Origin: Salinivirgaceae bacterium
GTDB lineage: Bacteria; Bacteroidota; Bacteroidia; Bacteroidales; SZUA-534
DNA: 64,000 nt
Assembly (NCBI GenBank): GCA_017557605.1
Contig: JAFYYJ010000005.1
Span: forward strand, 1 to 64,000
Direction: 5' to 3'
In this document: one piece after another, positions 18,907 through 27,116 of the stretch
Numbering within the stretch: the first letter of the stretch is position 1
Layout of the letters: each line of letters begins with the position of its first letter
Program-made: the position numbers and the translations under genes
The notes under the pieces: model-generated
Told to the model about the DNA's origin: nothing
What the model saw: only the letters and a program-made list of their open reading frames with translations
Databases searched by the model: none

Positions 18907-18937
18907 TTTGATTTAAAAAAAAGTTGGCTTACTTTAG
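18907..18937 (+). promoter_or_regulatory. Promoter of the SiaB-like/SiaC-like operon
   Basis: TTTG (18907-18910), 19 bases, then TACTTTAG (18930-18937; one mismatch to TAnnTTTG). The spacing equals the Bacteroidota sigma-ABfr consensus. Transcription would begin about 10 bases before the ATG at 18956, leaving a very short leader. Confidence 0.7.
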
Positions 18938-18955
18938 TCCGATTAATTTTACGTT

Positions 18956-20068
18956 ATGGACAGCCATAATAGCGATAACAATTTTGCATTTGATTTATTC
19001 GAGGATATGCAACAAAACAACCTCAACTATATCTATAGGGGGGTGTTCACGCAAAACATAACCGACAACATTCTGCTGCTTACCGAAGCATGCATGAACA
19101 GCGCCGGCGAGGACTCGAAGATTATCAAACGCGTTTTCACTATTCTGGTCGAAGGCCTGCAGAATGTAACCCGCCATCAGGGAATTGACGGCGAGGAATC
19201 ATCGCCAAACCAGTCTGGTATCTTTATCATTCAGAATCAAGGCGATAAGTATTACATAACGACAGGCAACCCCATTCAAAAAGAAAACATACCGACGCTC
19301 ATAAAACAGCTCGACAAAATCAACAGCCTTGCTCCCGATGAGTTGAAAGCCTTCTACAAAGAGGTTTTGAACAACAACATCATATCGAACAAAGGCGGCG
19401 CCGGACTTGGACTGATTGAAATGGCTCGCAAATCGGGCAACAAACTTGATTTCGATTTTTCGGATATAAACGACAGATACTCATATTTTTACATGGGCAC
19501 CACTGTCTTGCTCAACGATAACGCCACGCTAGAAACGTCGGAGCATTCAATGGAGGCCATCAAGCAAATCCACAAGACAATAAACGAGCAAAACATTGCC
19601 TTGATTTTCAATGGAATGCATACCCAGGACAGTCTGTTGCACATTATATCGATAATGGAGGAGCACTTCAGCAATGTGGAGATGAAAAAGAGGAAAAACC
19701 TGATTTATGTCATCATCGAAATGTTGCAGAACACTGTGAAACACGGATTTAAGCACGACGGACACTCGACAAAAGCCGTGTTCTTCATCAGCCACAACAA
19801 CTCCACATATCAGTTCAACTCGGTGAACTACATACCAAACGAGAAAGTAGCCAGTGTGCTGGACACAATTGTAAAGATTAACGCAATGAGCGACAAGGAG
19901 TTGAATGAATCGTACGACAAGAATCTTAGCGAGTCGGTTAGCGACACAAGAGAAGTGAAGGGATTGGGACTTACCGAGATAAGGCTCAGAACCCACAACC
20001 CCATACAATGTGTAACTTCAAAATACGACGACAAACTGTCGGTGATATTCATACAGGCCACAATCTAA
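18956..20068 (+). CDS. Tandem SiaB-family (DUF6272) histidine-kinase-like protein
   Basis: A 370-residue cytosolic protein made of two similar halves, each resembling the GHKL-type ATPase SiaB. Half one (about 15-190) has an N-box at 61-75 (Glu66, Asn70, then TRH) and a glycine-rich ATP-lid motif GGAGLGLIEMA at 147-157. Half two (about 200-370) has the matching N-box at 251-264 (Glu255, Asn259, then VKHG) and GLGLTEIR at 336-343. SiaB phosphorylates SiaC in Pseudomonas, and the SiaC-like gene begins on the very next base here. Normal SiaB is about 180-200 residues, so this is a duplication-fusion in which both ATP sites look intact. No SiaA phosphatase or SiaD cyclase gene is nearby. Confidence 0.82.
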   Translation: MDSHNSDNNFAFDLFEDMQQNNLNYIYRGVFTQNITDNILLLTEACMNSAGEDSKIIKRVFTILVEGLQNVTRHQGIDGEESSPNQSGIFIIQNQGDKYYITTGNPIQKENIPTLIKQLDKINSLAPDELKAFYKEVLNNNIISNKGGAGLGLIEMARKSGNKLDFDFSDINDRYSYFYMGTTVLLNDNATLETSEHSMEAIKQIHKTINEQNIALIFNGMHTQDSLLHIISIMEEHFSNVEMKKRKNLIYVIIEMLQNTVKHGFKHDGHSTKAVFFISHNNSTYQFNSVNYIPNEKVASVLDTIVKINAMSDKELNESYDKNLSESVSDTREVKGLGLTEIRLRTHNPIQCVTSKYDDKLSVIFIQATI

Positions 20069-20443
20069 ATGGAAATCTACAAAGTTAGCGGCAACGAAAG
20101 CACCCCCGACATCTGTCTCGACCAAAAAAGGGGAATATTCATTTTTAACGGCTGCTCACTTCCCGAAAACGCAACAATCATCTACGCTCCAGTAATAAAG
20201 TGGTTTGAGGAATACATTAAGAACCCTAACGATGAAACTCTGCTCGACATCCGGTTCGAATACATCAATTCGTCGTCGATAAAACAACTTGCCAAACTAT
20301 TTGTTCTGCTAGAAAACATCATCACCAAAGGCGGCAAATTGCAGGTCAGGTGGCACTTTGCGGCCGAAGACCCCGACACAAAAGCATACGGCGAACATTT
20401 GTCAAAACTGGTATCGTACCCCATAGTATTAGTTAGCGACTAA
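20069..20443 (+). CDS. SiaC-family (DUF1987) regulatory phosphoprotein
   Basis: A 124-residue protein that fits the SiaC family. It shows IFNGCSLPENA, a YAPVIKWFEEYI helix and FEYINSSSIKQL. In Pseudomonas SiaC the kinase SiaB phosphorylates Thr68 in a YFNTSS-type motif; here residue 68 is Ser (N67-S68-S69-S70), still able to carry phosphate. It should toggle between kinase-bound and effector-bound states. The usual effector, the diguanylate cyclase SiaD, is absent from the window, so its target is unknown. It abuts the kinase gene with no spacer and is followed by the DUF2179 membrane protein 20 bases later. Confidence 0.82.
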   Translation: MEIYKVSGNESTPDICLDQKRGIFIFNGCSLPENATIIYAPVIKWFEEYIKNPNDETLLDIRFEYINSSSIKQLAKLFVLLENIITKGGKLQVRWHFAAEDPDTKAYGEHLSKLVSYPIVLVSD

Positions 20444-20463
20444 GCCAAACAACTATCGCTCAA

Positions 20464-21027
20464 ATGTTTGACTACTACTCATATATTATCCTTCCGTTTC
20501 TGATTTTCTGCGCACGCGTAACCGATGTGAGCATTGGCACAGTACGTATCATTCTGGTGGCAAAAGGGTATAAGAAACTTGCTCCGCTAACCGGCTTCTT
20601 CGAGACGCTGATTTGGATTGTCGCCATCAGCAACATCATCCAAAACATCGACAACTGGGCGTGCTACATAGGCTATGCCGCGGGATTCGGCACTGGCAAT
20701 TTTGTGGGAATGATAATTGAGGAGAAAATGGCCCTGGGACACGAGCTGATTCGTATAATAACTGCAAATAACTACACAGCCTTGGCCGACAGTCTGACAG
20801 AAAATGGCTTTGGCGTCACATACACAAACGCCGAGGACAAAAACGGGCCTGTCGGTATTCTGTATGTGATAACAACCCGCAAAATGGCCAACAAAGTGGT
20901 TAGCATTGTGAACGAGCAAGACCCCTCGGCTATATACACCATCGAGTCAATCAGGCACGTGAACAAAGACATCTATTACGGTCAGGAAAAAATCAAAGAC
21001 AGGAAACTGTTGCTGAAATACAAATAG
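20464..21027 (+). CDS. DUF2179 / UPF0316-type membrane protein
   Basis: A 187-residue protein with about three membrane helices in the first 90 residues, including ARVTDVSIGTVRIILVAKG, the family signature of UPF0316 (DUF5698), and then a soluble DUF2179 ferredoxin-like domain (about 100-170) with VYVITT.K- and VNEQDPSAIYTIESIRHV-like stretches. The function of the family is not established; DUF2179 domains are thought to bind small ligands in related YitT-type proteins. Its position, 20 bases after the SiaC-like gene on the same strand, allows co-transcription with the signalling pair, but this may be chance. Confidence 0.85.
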   Translation: MFDYYSYIILPFLIFCARVTDVSIGTVRIILVAKGYKKLAPLTGFFETLIWIVAISNIIQNIDNWACYIGYAAGFGTGNFVGMIIEEKMALGHELIRIITANNYTALADSLTENGFGVTYTNAEDKNGPVGILYVITTRKMANKVVSIVNEQDPSAIYTIESIRHVNKDIYYGQEKIKDRKLLLKYK

Positions 21028-21040
21028 GAAGTTCAGCTAT

Positions 21041-22231
21041 TTATAATGGCGCAAACTCCGGATTCACTGATTCCTTAATACTGATACACTCCATCTCGAC
21101 AAGCCACGTTGGACGGCACACCGCAGCCCAAACTATCACTTTAGGTATATTCGGGAATCGTTCTTCATGCATCTGCTTGACAATCTGATAATCAGCAATA
21201 TCGCGCAGATAAACAATCATCTGCACCACATTCCCGAAATTGTGCTGCCGCTCGGCAAGCAAAGCCTCAACATTCTCCCACATGCGTTTGGTCTGGTTGC
21301 GTATATCGCCCACATTCAGCACGTTACCATGATTGTCGATGCTGGCGGTGCCGCTGATGAAAAGCTGCTGGCGGTCGCCGTATGTCATGCAGACTCCGCG
21401 CTCAAAGGTTACGCCGTACTCATACGTCGGGTTCAAGTGCGAAGGTGCGTACAAATAGCTCATTTGGTTCTTTTTCAAGCCCTTGACTGCGTAAGCATCA
21501 AGCATAACCTTAACACCAGCATCGGCATGCGAGCCTTGAATACCGGTACTTGCAATGTAATGCGTAGCGGGAGTCATGCCCATTTGCTCAAAATTGTCGC
21601 GGCGGCCACGCACCACGCCTGCGTAATTAGTGTCAATATCACGAACAAAGAACCATGTGCGCACACAGTTGTCGGCAATATGGCATTTGTGAAGCGCCAA
21701 ATCCCCCTCATAACCCTCAAGCAAAGCCCGTGTCTGTTGTTCCGAGCTTCCTCCCGACATGTGCCGATAACCCGTCCAATAATGTGTGCAGTCGTTGTGC
21801 TTGTATGAAAATGTGCCGTTGCCATCACGCTGCGGAACGGAAATGCCCTCCTGCAAATAAACCCACAAAGCCACCTTTGAACCGTCGAGTGGCTGCTGCT
21901 GCACTATTGAAACCGCACAAGGTGAGAACTCCGACACCAAATCCTCAACAGTTGCCGCCTGCTTGCCCGCATCGCTTAAGAAATAACGCTTGAAAACCGC
22001 ATGAGCACGGCTACCGAACCAATTCCCCTCAATATCACGCAATGCCTTGTGCAAGCTGTCAAGCTGTTCGCAAAACGAACCTGCCAAGCGTGTGCTGTGC
22101 AACATTATATTATGTTCGCTGATTCCGCTCTCGGCTCGGAAAGTTGATATTTCAGCATTAGCGCCAAAATCTGAATACGTATGTGTGTCAAATTCTATCA
22201 ATCCGTTTTCCCTTTCCATTTGAACGGTCAA
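21041..22231 (-). CDS. Two-domain Rid-family / chorismatase-like protein
   Basis: A 396-residue protein. The C-terminal part (about 280-390) is a Rid/YjgF fold: FISGTASIDNHGNVLNVGD, then QTKRMWENVEALL, VQMIVYLRDIADY and PTWLVEMECISI. The first 270 residues form a second domain also seen in chorismatases of the FkbO/Hyg5 type, which are double YjgF-like folds and share an SGTASI motif. It may therefore hydrolyse chorismate or a related metabolite, or may be a plain imine deaminase; the active residues were not checked against a structure. A TAAATTTG on the minus strand (22229-22236) would favour the internal ATG at 22219 as start. It is a single gene. Confidence 0.7.
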   Translation of the reverse strand: MTVQMERENGLIEFDTHTYSDFGANAEISTFRAESGISEHNIMLHSTRLAGSFCEQLDSLHKALRDIEGNWFGSRAHAVFKRYFLSDAGKQAATVEDLVSEFSPCAVSIVQQQPLDGSKVALWVYLQEGISVPQRDGNGTFSYKHNDCTHYWTGYRHMSGGSSEQQTRALLEGYEGDLALHKCHIADNCVRTWFFVRDIDTNYAGVVRGRRDNFEQMGMTPATHYIASTGIQGSHADAGVKVMLDAYAVKGLKKNQMSYLYAPSHLNPTYEYGVTFERGVCMTYGDRQQLFISGTASIDNHGNVLNVGDIRNQTKRMWENVEALLAERQHNFGNVVQMIVYLRDIADYQIVKQMHEERFPNIPKVIVWAAVCRPTWLVEMECISIKESVNPEFAPL

Positions 22232-22344
22232 ATTTAATCAAACTATCGGTATCGCCTTTCGGAACTTTTCTTTGTTACGCTTGATTTATGACTGAAGACC
22301 TTTAATTACTTGACCGCTATCATAAAAAAACACGGCGAATGACT

Positions 22345-22376
22345 ATTGTGCGATATGGTTTTTCGAGGCATATTTG
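22345..22376 (+). promoter_or_regulatory. Candidate promoter of an intergenic small RNA
   Basis: ATTG (22345-22348), 20 bases, then CATATTTG (22369-22376). Each box has one mismatch to TTTG and TAnnTTTG, at the right spacing. No plus-strand protein gene follows; a strong terminator does, about 60 bases downstream. Confidence 0.4.
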
Positions 22377-22382
22377 CAATGC

Positions 22383-22470
22383 CTGATAGGGCAAAAGAAA
22401 GTAGTTTTTTTTCATAAGGTTTGGGTTAATTGATTGAAAGGGGAGTTCGCTCCCCTTTCAAATTTTTATT
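22383..22470 (+). ncRNA. Candidate small RNA of about 85-90 nt
   Basis: This lies in the 290-base gap between the Rid-like gene and rsmD. It is bounded by the promoter-like sequence above and a strong rho-independent terminator. No open reading frame of note lies inside and it matches no RNA family I recognise. The transcript start is inferred as about 7 bases past the -7 box. Alternatives are a terminator for read-through from the plus-strand DUF2179 gene 1.4 kb upstream, which is unlikely, or a processed leader. Confidence 0.35.
22434..22470 (+). terminator. Strong intrinsic terminator without an upstream protein gene
   Basis: A perfect 12-bp stem (TTGAAAGGGGAG / CTCCCCTTTCAA) with a TTCG tetraloop is followed by ATTTTTATT on the plus strand. 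The minus-strand side is not T-rich, so the signal works for plus-strand RNA. Confidence 0.8.
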
Positions 22471-22521
22471 TGCAGACAATCAACATTATCCAAGTCGGCC
22501 ACTTGGCAATTTCAATCTCTT

Positions 22522-23058
22522 TTATACAGTGTGGAAAAAGCTGAAATTGACAGCTCCATAATGCTTATGCTGGAAAAACTGCGGCATAGCCGAAAAATCG
22601 TTGGCGGCCGAATGCTCCATAATAAATATGCCTTCGGGATTTAGCATTTCAGCACTAAGCACCATCTCGGGTATCTGCGGAAGCTGCGGCAAGTCGTATG
22701 GAGGGTCGGCAAAAATCAAATCAAACTTCTCTCCTACATTCTTCAAATACTTTAAAACATCGGCACGCAAAACCTTAACCCCACTGAATTTCAAATCGGC
22801 AACAGTTTTTTTTATAAAACTGAAATGATTGTAGTTCAACTCTATGCAAGTAACATCGGTGCATCCGCGCGAGGCGAACTCGTATGTTATACCGCCCGTT
22901 CCGCCAAAAAGGTCGAGCACCTTAATTTCTTCGATTGTCACCAGATTCTCGATAATGTTGAAAAGGCTCTCTTTGGCCATATCGGTTGTGGGACGCGCCT
23001 TGAAATTACTTGGCGGCACAATCACCCTATGCCTATATACTCCGCTTATTATCCGCAT
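22522..23058 (-). CDS. rsmD: 16S rRNA guanine-966 N2-methyltransferase
   Basis: A 178-residue protein starting at MRIISGVYRHRV (ATG at 23058); the frame stays open further upstream, but that stretch overlaps the DUF3822 gene and has no family match. RsmD landmarks are RPTTDMAKESLFNII, the SAM-binding LDLFGGTGGI and the catalytic FADPPYDLP. It methylates G966 of 16S rRNA in the assembling 30S subunit. The start codon lies within the end of the upstream gene (10-base overlap), so the three genes from 24534 to 22522 form one operon. Confidence 0.93.
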   Translation of the reverse strand: MRIISGVYRHRVIVPPSNFKARPTTDMAKESLFNIIENLVTIEEIKVLDLFGGTGGITYEFASRGCTDVTCIELNYNHFSFIKKTVADLKFSGVKVLRADVLKYLKNVGEKFDLIFADPPYDLPQLPQIPEMVLSAEMLNPEGIFIMEHSAANDFSAMPQFFQHKHYGAVNFSFFHTV

Positions 23059-23915
23059 TGGTAGAGGTTTATCATATTGGTGAAATAATGCGACGGCACC
23101 TCGTTGAAGCCATATGCATACTCGAAATGCGACGGACGGACAAAATAGCTGATATTCTTTATGTACTTCTTCATCGACTCCATAATCTGATTGTCCGATG
23201 ACAACATTCCGCACACCGAAACCGGTATTGTCAATGGCGGCAACTTCAGATTATCGACTGCATTCAGGAAGAAATAATTGAAATCGGCAACCGATTTGTA
23301 ACTGAACGTGTTGAACAGCACGATGTCGCGCCCGTCAATCAGAACAAAGTCGAAAATAGCCGGATAGATGTTCACCAACACTCGCTTTCCGTTATCTTCC
23401 ATTTTGCTTTTCAAAGTCAGCTCCTCAATAACCGGCACCGACTGATGATAGAACTTGGCATTGGGAAAACGCGTCTGGAAAAAACCGCTTAACACACTTG
23501 GCACACTGAATATAACATACGTCGAGTTACCGAATATGTAATTGGTGTGCAGCTCCTGCCCCGCTTTTAGCTCCTGATTGAACTTGAAATAATCACTCTG
23601 GCTACCCTCGGAATAAAAAGCCGACGGAACAAAGGTATAATCTGGCGTGGCATAAAGAATTTTAACATGATTGAAACGGCATTGCAACAACGGCTCGCTA
23701 TCAATAATCTCACCTATCAGTTTCACAAGTGTGCGGTACGATGTTATGCGGTTGAAAGCGTAATGCGCCAGCGCCACATATTTATTACACGTACGGTCGA
23801 GCACCGAAAATGAAAATCCCTTCAGGAAAACCTGAAGGGATAGATGATATTTATCAACATCGGTATAATCAAACGACTTGTCTATGAAATGGATATTCTG
23901 CATATCCCCAGACAT
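23049..23915 (-). CDS. DUF3822 family protein
   Basis: A 288-residue protein of the Bacteroidota-specific DUF3822 family, which is thought to have an actin-like (ASKHA) fold. Visible landmarks are the FSYKSVADFNYFFLNAV stretch and FPNAKFYHQSVPVIEEL near the middle. No signal peptide. Its function is unknown; the constant pairing with rsmD in this phylum suggests a role near translation or ribosome maturation, but that is inference. It starts 4 bases after the stop codon of the upstream gene. Confidence 0.82.
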   Translation of the reverse strand: MSGDMQNIHFIDKSFDYTDVDKYHLSLQVFLKGFSFSVLDRTCNKYVALAHYAFNRITSYRTLVKLIGEIIDSEPLLQCRFNHVKILYATPDYTFVPSAFYSEGSQSDYFKFNQELKAGQELHTNYIFGNSTYVIFSVPSVLSGFFQTRFPNAKFYHQSVPVIEELTLKSKMEDNGKRVLVNIYPAIFDFVLIDGRDIVLFNTFSYKSVADFNYFFLNAVDNLKLPPLTIPVSVCGMLSSDNQIMESMKKYIKNISYFVRPSHFEYAYGFNEVPSHYFTNMINLYQCG

Positions 23916-23919
23916 TTAG

Positions 23920-24534
23920 TTATTCCCAGTTGCCGGCACCGTTGTTAACCTCGGTAATCGAACCAACTTTCAAGCCTTTGTAATCCAATCCGTCGTTAAG
24001 GTTGATTATCTGTTGCTCGTCCATACCGGTAAGTATGTATTTGCTTGGTGCAGAAGCCTCAAACACTTTCACTTTCAGCTTCGATGCGGTTTCAATCACA
24101 CCTTTCTTCAAGGTAAACTCACGACCTTGAGCGTAAGGTATGTAGCGCAACGAATCGATTTGATAGTTTTTCGGGAACAAAGTATCGATAACGGCAATCT
24201 TGGTTGTGTCGCGGATAATCATTCCCTTTGCAATAGCCTCTTTTTCAGTTATCTGACCAAGCAATTCCTCAGGAATCTCACCAATCTTACGCACAACGGC
24301 TATCTGACCGTTTTTCACAAAATCGATAAGAGTGTCGAAACTTGCGGTGTAGTCGCCGTTCATTTCCTTAAAGGCACCCTCGGCCTTGCGTATGTCTTTC
24401 AGCCTTTGGATTGTTTCAGCGTAACGTTTCTGTTGTTCCTTCTGGAAAGTGATAGGTTCGTTGACGCTTTGCACAGTAACATAGAAGAGATATACGATAA
24501 GTAATCCCAACAAAACTTGAATTGTAGCTTTCAT
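23920..24534 (-). CDS. Conserved membrane-anchored protein of unknown function
   Basis: A 204-residue protein with one N-terminal membrane helix (MKATIQVLLGLLIVYLFYVTV) followed by a periplasmic region. The start of the soluble part (KRYAETIQRLKDIRKAEGAFKEMNGDY) looks like the long helix of a pseudopilin-type fold, but no pilin cleavage motif is present. I do not recognise a named domain. It is first in an operon with DUF3822 and rsmD. It probably faces the periplasm; no catalytic motif is seen. Confidence 0.7.
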   Translation of the reverse strand: MKATIQVLLGLLIVYLFYVTVQSVNEPITFQKEQQKRYAETIQRLKDIRKAEGAFKEMNGDYTASFDTLIDFVKNGQIAVVRKIGEIPEELLGQITEKEAIAKGMIIRDTTKIAVIDTLFPKNYQIDSLRYIPYAQGREFTLKKGVIETASKLKVKVFEASAPSKYILTGMDEQQIINLNDGLDYKGLKVGSITEVNNGAGNWE

Positions 24535-24628
24535 TATAATATAAATATTTAATAATTAGTCATTTACCAAGGAGACTAGAACTCGCTTGACAGCTTAACC
24601 CACGCGAAATCCGTCGCCCAAACGTGTG

Positions 24629-24636
24629 CAAATATA
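24629..24636 (-). promoter_or_regulatory. -7 element of the unknown/DUF3822/rsmD operon
   Basis: On the minus strand TATATTTG is a full match to TAnnTTTG, about 95 bases before the ATG at 24534. No clear -33 box. Confidence 0.5.
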
Positions 24637-24744
24637 AAATTAATTTTAGGTGTGTTCTACTTATTATTCGATTTTTGTTGCGCAACTGTGTTTTTTCGGC
24701 TTCACTCCTTTGGCAATCACGTTTGTTTTGTTTTTGTTCGCAGT

Positions 24745-26178
24745 ATGATAAATGACATCGGCAACAAACTGATAAATGAGTTGGGTGTAATTCCGACGGA
24801 CGACCAGAACAACTTGATTTCCAAGCTGTCAGAATTCGTTGCCAGCTATTACAGCCCCGATTTCCGCGACCATGTCTTTATAATACGCGGATACGCCGGC
24901 ACCGGCAAAACATCGATTGTGGCGGCTATGGTAAAGGCTCTTCCGAAAGTTGGACTCAAATCGGTGCTACTCGCTCCCACCGGACGCGCCGCCAAAGTGC
25001 TATCGCACTATTCGGGGCATCCGGCGTTCACCATTCACAAAAAAATCTATCGGCAGAAATCATCAACCAACGGCTTTGGCGACTTTGTGCTCGACAAGAA
25101 TCCGCACAAACGCACCATATTTATAGTAGACGAGGCCTCGATGATTTCGAACAACGCAGCTGAGAACTCGGTGTTCGGCTCGGGCAAGTTGCTTGATGAC
25201 CTTTTCGAATACGTTTACAGCGGCGATATGTGCAAGATAATACTTGTAGGCGACACCGCACAGCTCCCTCCCGTCGGACTTGACATAAGCCCAGCACTCG
25301 ACAGCAAAGCCATAGATGACATAGGTTTCAGTGTCAGCCAAATAGAGCTGAAGCAAGTTGTGCGACAAGCCGGGCAATCGGGCATCCTGCACAACGCCAC
25401 CTACCTGCGACAAGCAATAGCGGCCGGCGAAAAAGGCTATCCGCAGCTCACCACCAAAAACTTTGCCGACGTAAGGCGGATAAAAGGCGGCGAGCTGATT
25501 GAAACTATCGAAAACTGCTACGACAAATCGGGCATCGAGAACACGATAGTGCTGTGCCGCTCTAACAAAACCGCTAACCTATACAACGAAGGCATACGCC
25601 GGCGCATTTTATGGCACGATGAGGAGATTGCCCGTGGCGACCTGCTTATGATTGTGAAAAACAACTATTTCTGGCTGTCGGAAGAAGAACAGAAAACAAC
25701 ACCGTTCCTCGCCAACGGTGACATTGCCGAGATAACACGCGTTGGGAAATACAGGGAACTGTACGGCTTCCGCTTTGCCGAAGTCGACCTTCGCATAATA
25801 GATTACGACCTCGAGATACACACATATATATTATTAGACACACTGACATCGGAAGCGCCTGCACTGACAAGTGAGCAGAACATGCGGCTGTTCAACGCCG
25901 TTATGGAGGACTACGCCGACATTGGCAACAAACGAGAGCGCATCAAAAAAGTGAAGGAAAACCCGTACTTCAACGCACTGCAAGTGAAATTCTGCTATGC
26001 CATAACATGCCACAAGGCGCAGGGCGGACAATGGCAGAATGTGTTTATCGACCACGGCTGGCTGACGGAGGATATGGTGAACACCGAGTTTATGCGCTGG
26101 CTCTACACAGCCTTCACCCGCCCAACTCAGCAGCTCTACCTTGTCAACTTCAGCGACAATTTTTTCAAGAGTGAATGA
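24745..26178 (+). CDS. RecD-like / Dda-like superfamily 1 DNA helicase
   Basis: A 477-residue SF1B helicase from the ATG at 24745; an earlier TTG-type start at 24652 adds only a hydrophobic stretch without homology. Motifs are Walker A GYAGTGKTS (motif I), LAPTGRAAKVL (Ia), VDEASM (II), VGDTAQLPPVG (III), and near the end ITCHKAQGGQW (V) and TAFTRPTQQLYLV (VI). It lacks RecB-type nuclease and RecC-contact regions, so it is a stand-alone helicase rather than RecD of RecBCD. It likely acts 5' to 3' on DNA during repair or replication restart. It is divergent from the rsmD operon. Confidence 0.9.
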   Translation: MINDIGNKLINELGVIPTDDQNNLISKLSEFVASYYSPDFRDHVFIIRGYAGTGKTSIVAAMVKALPKVGLKSVLLAPTGRAAKVLSHYSGHPAFTIHKKIYRQKSSTNGFGDFVLDKNPHKRTIFIVDEASMISNNAAENSVFGSGKLLDDLFEYVYSGDMCKIILVGDTAQLPPVGLDISPALDSKAIDDIGFSVSQIELKQVVRQAGQSGILHNATYLRQAIAAGEKGYPQLTTKNFADVRRIKGGELIETIENCYDKSGIENTIVLCRSNKTANLYNEGIRRRILWHDEEIARGDLLMIVKNNYFWLSEEEQKTTPFLANGDIAEITRVGKYRELYGFRFAEVDLRIIDYDLEIHTYILLDTLTSEAPALTSEQNMRLFNAVMEDYADIGNKRERIKKVKENPYFNALQVKFCYAITCHKAQGGQWQNVFIDHGWLTEDMVNTEFMRWLYTAFTRPTQQLYLVNFSDNFFKSE

Positions 26179-26272
26179 CAATTGCCGCAAAAAAGCTTAT
26201 TTTGTACAATGTAGAGTATAAAGTTAAAATTCCATTAATCTATCAATCAGTTAATCAATAAATCAATCAATT

Positions 26273-26644
26273 ATGAGCAAACCAAGAGTTCTAATAGTCG
26301 ACGATATTTTAGTGAACAGGATGCTGTTGTCGGACATAGCCTCATCGATAGGATGCGAGTGCTCGACAGCCAAAAACGGCAAAGAGGCCTACGACATGAT
26401 AATCGAATCGGATTTTGACATGGTGCTTATGGACATTGAGATGCCTGTGATGAACGGCCTTGAGACGACAAGCGCTATCAGAAAAATCGAAGGTCGCAAA
26501 TCGCAGATTCCGGTTATAGCACTGACTGCCCACGACCCTGCCGACTTTTTCAGCGAATTTTCGGCTTGCGGCTTCAACGAGCTGATTACCAAACCATATC
26601 TGATTACAAAAATCCAGAAATTAGTTAACGATTTCTGCAAATAA
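26273..26644 (+). CDS. Single-domain response regulator (CheY-like receiver)
   Basis: A 123-residue receiver domain only. The acid pocket is Asp10-Asp11, the phosphorylation site is Asp54 (LMDIEMPVMNG), and a KPY motif carries the conserved lysine near residue 108. The sequence style (VDDILVNRMLL, DVVLMDIEMPVMNGLE) is like receivers attached to hybrid kinases. No kinase or output gene is adjacent, so the partner kinase is elsewhere. The upstream 90 bases are rich in AATCAAT repeats and carry no clear promoter. Confidence 0.92.
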   Translation: MSKPRVLIVDDILVNRMLLSDIASSIGCECSTAKNGKEAYDMIIESDFDMVLMDIEMPVMNGLETTSAIRKIEGRKSQIPVIALTAHDPADFFSEFSACGFNELITKPYLITKIQKLVNDFCK

Positions 26645-26753
26645 ATACGCCAAGACACAAGACACAAAATCTCATCAAATAACTAAATATCAATATATTG
26701 GTGTTAAAAAAGAAAATTTTACGCTTTTTGTTTCAACATTATAATTATTAGCC

Positions 26754-26761
26754 TATATTTG
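26754..26761 (+). promoter_or_regulatory. -7 element of the HU gene
   Basis: TATATTTG is a full TAnnTTTG match, 50 bases before the HU start. A TTTG lies at 26727-26730, 23 bases upstream, slightly more than the usual 19-21. Confidence 0.6.
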
Positions 26762-26811
26762 CCAACACTTTTCAAGATTTTTTAATTTATTGATAATAAA
26801 AGATTTTAGCT

Positions 26812-27096
26812 ATGACAAAAGCAGACATCGTTAACGAAATCTCAAAGAACACAGGGATTGAGAAAGTAACAGTTCAAAAAACTGTAGAGGCATTAATGGA
26901 TAACATCAAATCATCGTTGGAGAACGGTGAGAATGTTTATCTGAGAGGATTTGGCAGCTTTGCTTTGAAGAAAAGAGCAAAGAAGACTGCCCGCAACATT
27001 TCGAAGAACACTTCTTTGGTTATTCCGGAGCACTTCATCCCCTCGTTCAAACCAGCTAAAACTTTCAAGACAAACGTAAAATCGAACGTTAAATAA
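26812..27096 (+). CDS. HU-family nucleoid DNA-binding protein
   Basis: A 94-residue HU/IHF fold. MTKADIVNEISKNTGIEK is the N-terminal helix pair, ENVYLRGFGSFALKKR the body, and residues 60-82 the DNA-contacting beta arm, with PEHFIPSFKPAK near its end. HU bends and compacts DNA. It is followed 20 bases later by a 29-codon basic protein and then by RNase E/G, an arrangement I associate with Bacteroidales. Confidence 0.95.
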   Translation: MTKADIVNEISKNTGIEKVTVQKTVEALMDNIKSSLENGENVYLRGFGSFALKKRAKKTARNISKNTSLVIPEHFIPSFKPAKTFKTNVKSNVK

Positions 27097-27116
27097 CAAC
27101 TTTAAATATTACGATT

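Noticed and set aside
23059-23214. N-terminal extension of rsmD
   Set aside because: It overlaps the DUF3822 coding end and lacks homology; the family starts at MRIISG.
26241-26272. AATCAAT-type simple repeats before the receiver gene
   Set aside because: Short and degenerate; common in AT-rich intergenic DNA and no sign of a regulatory element.
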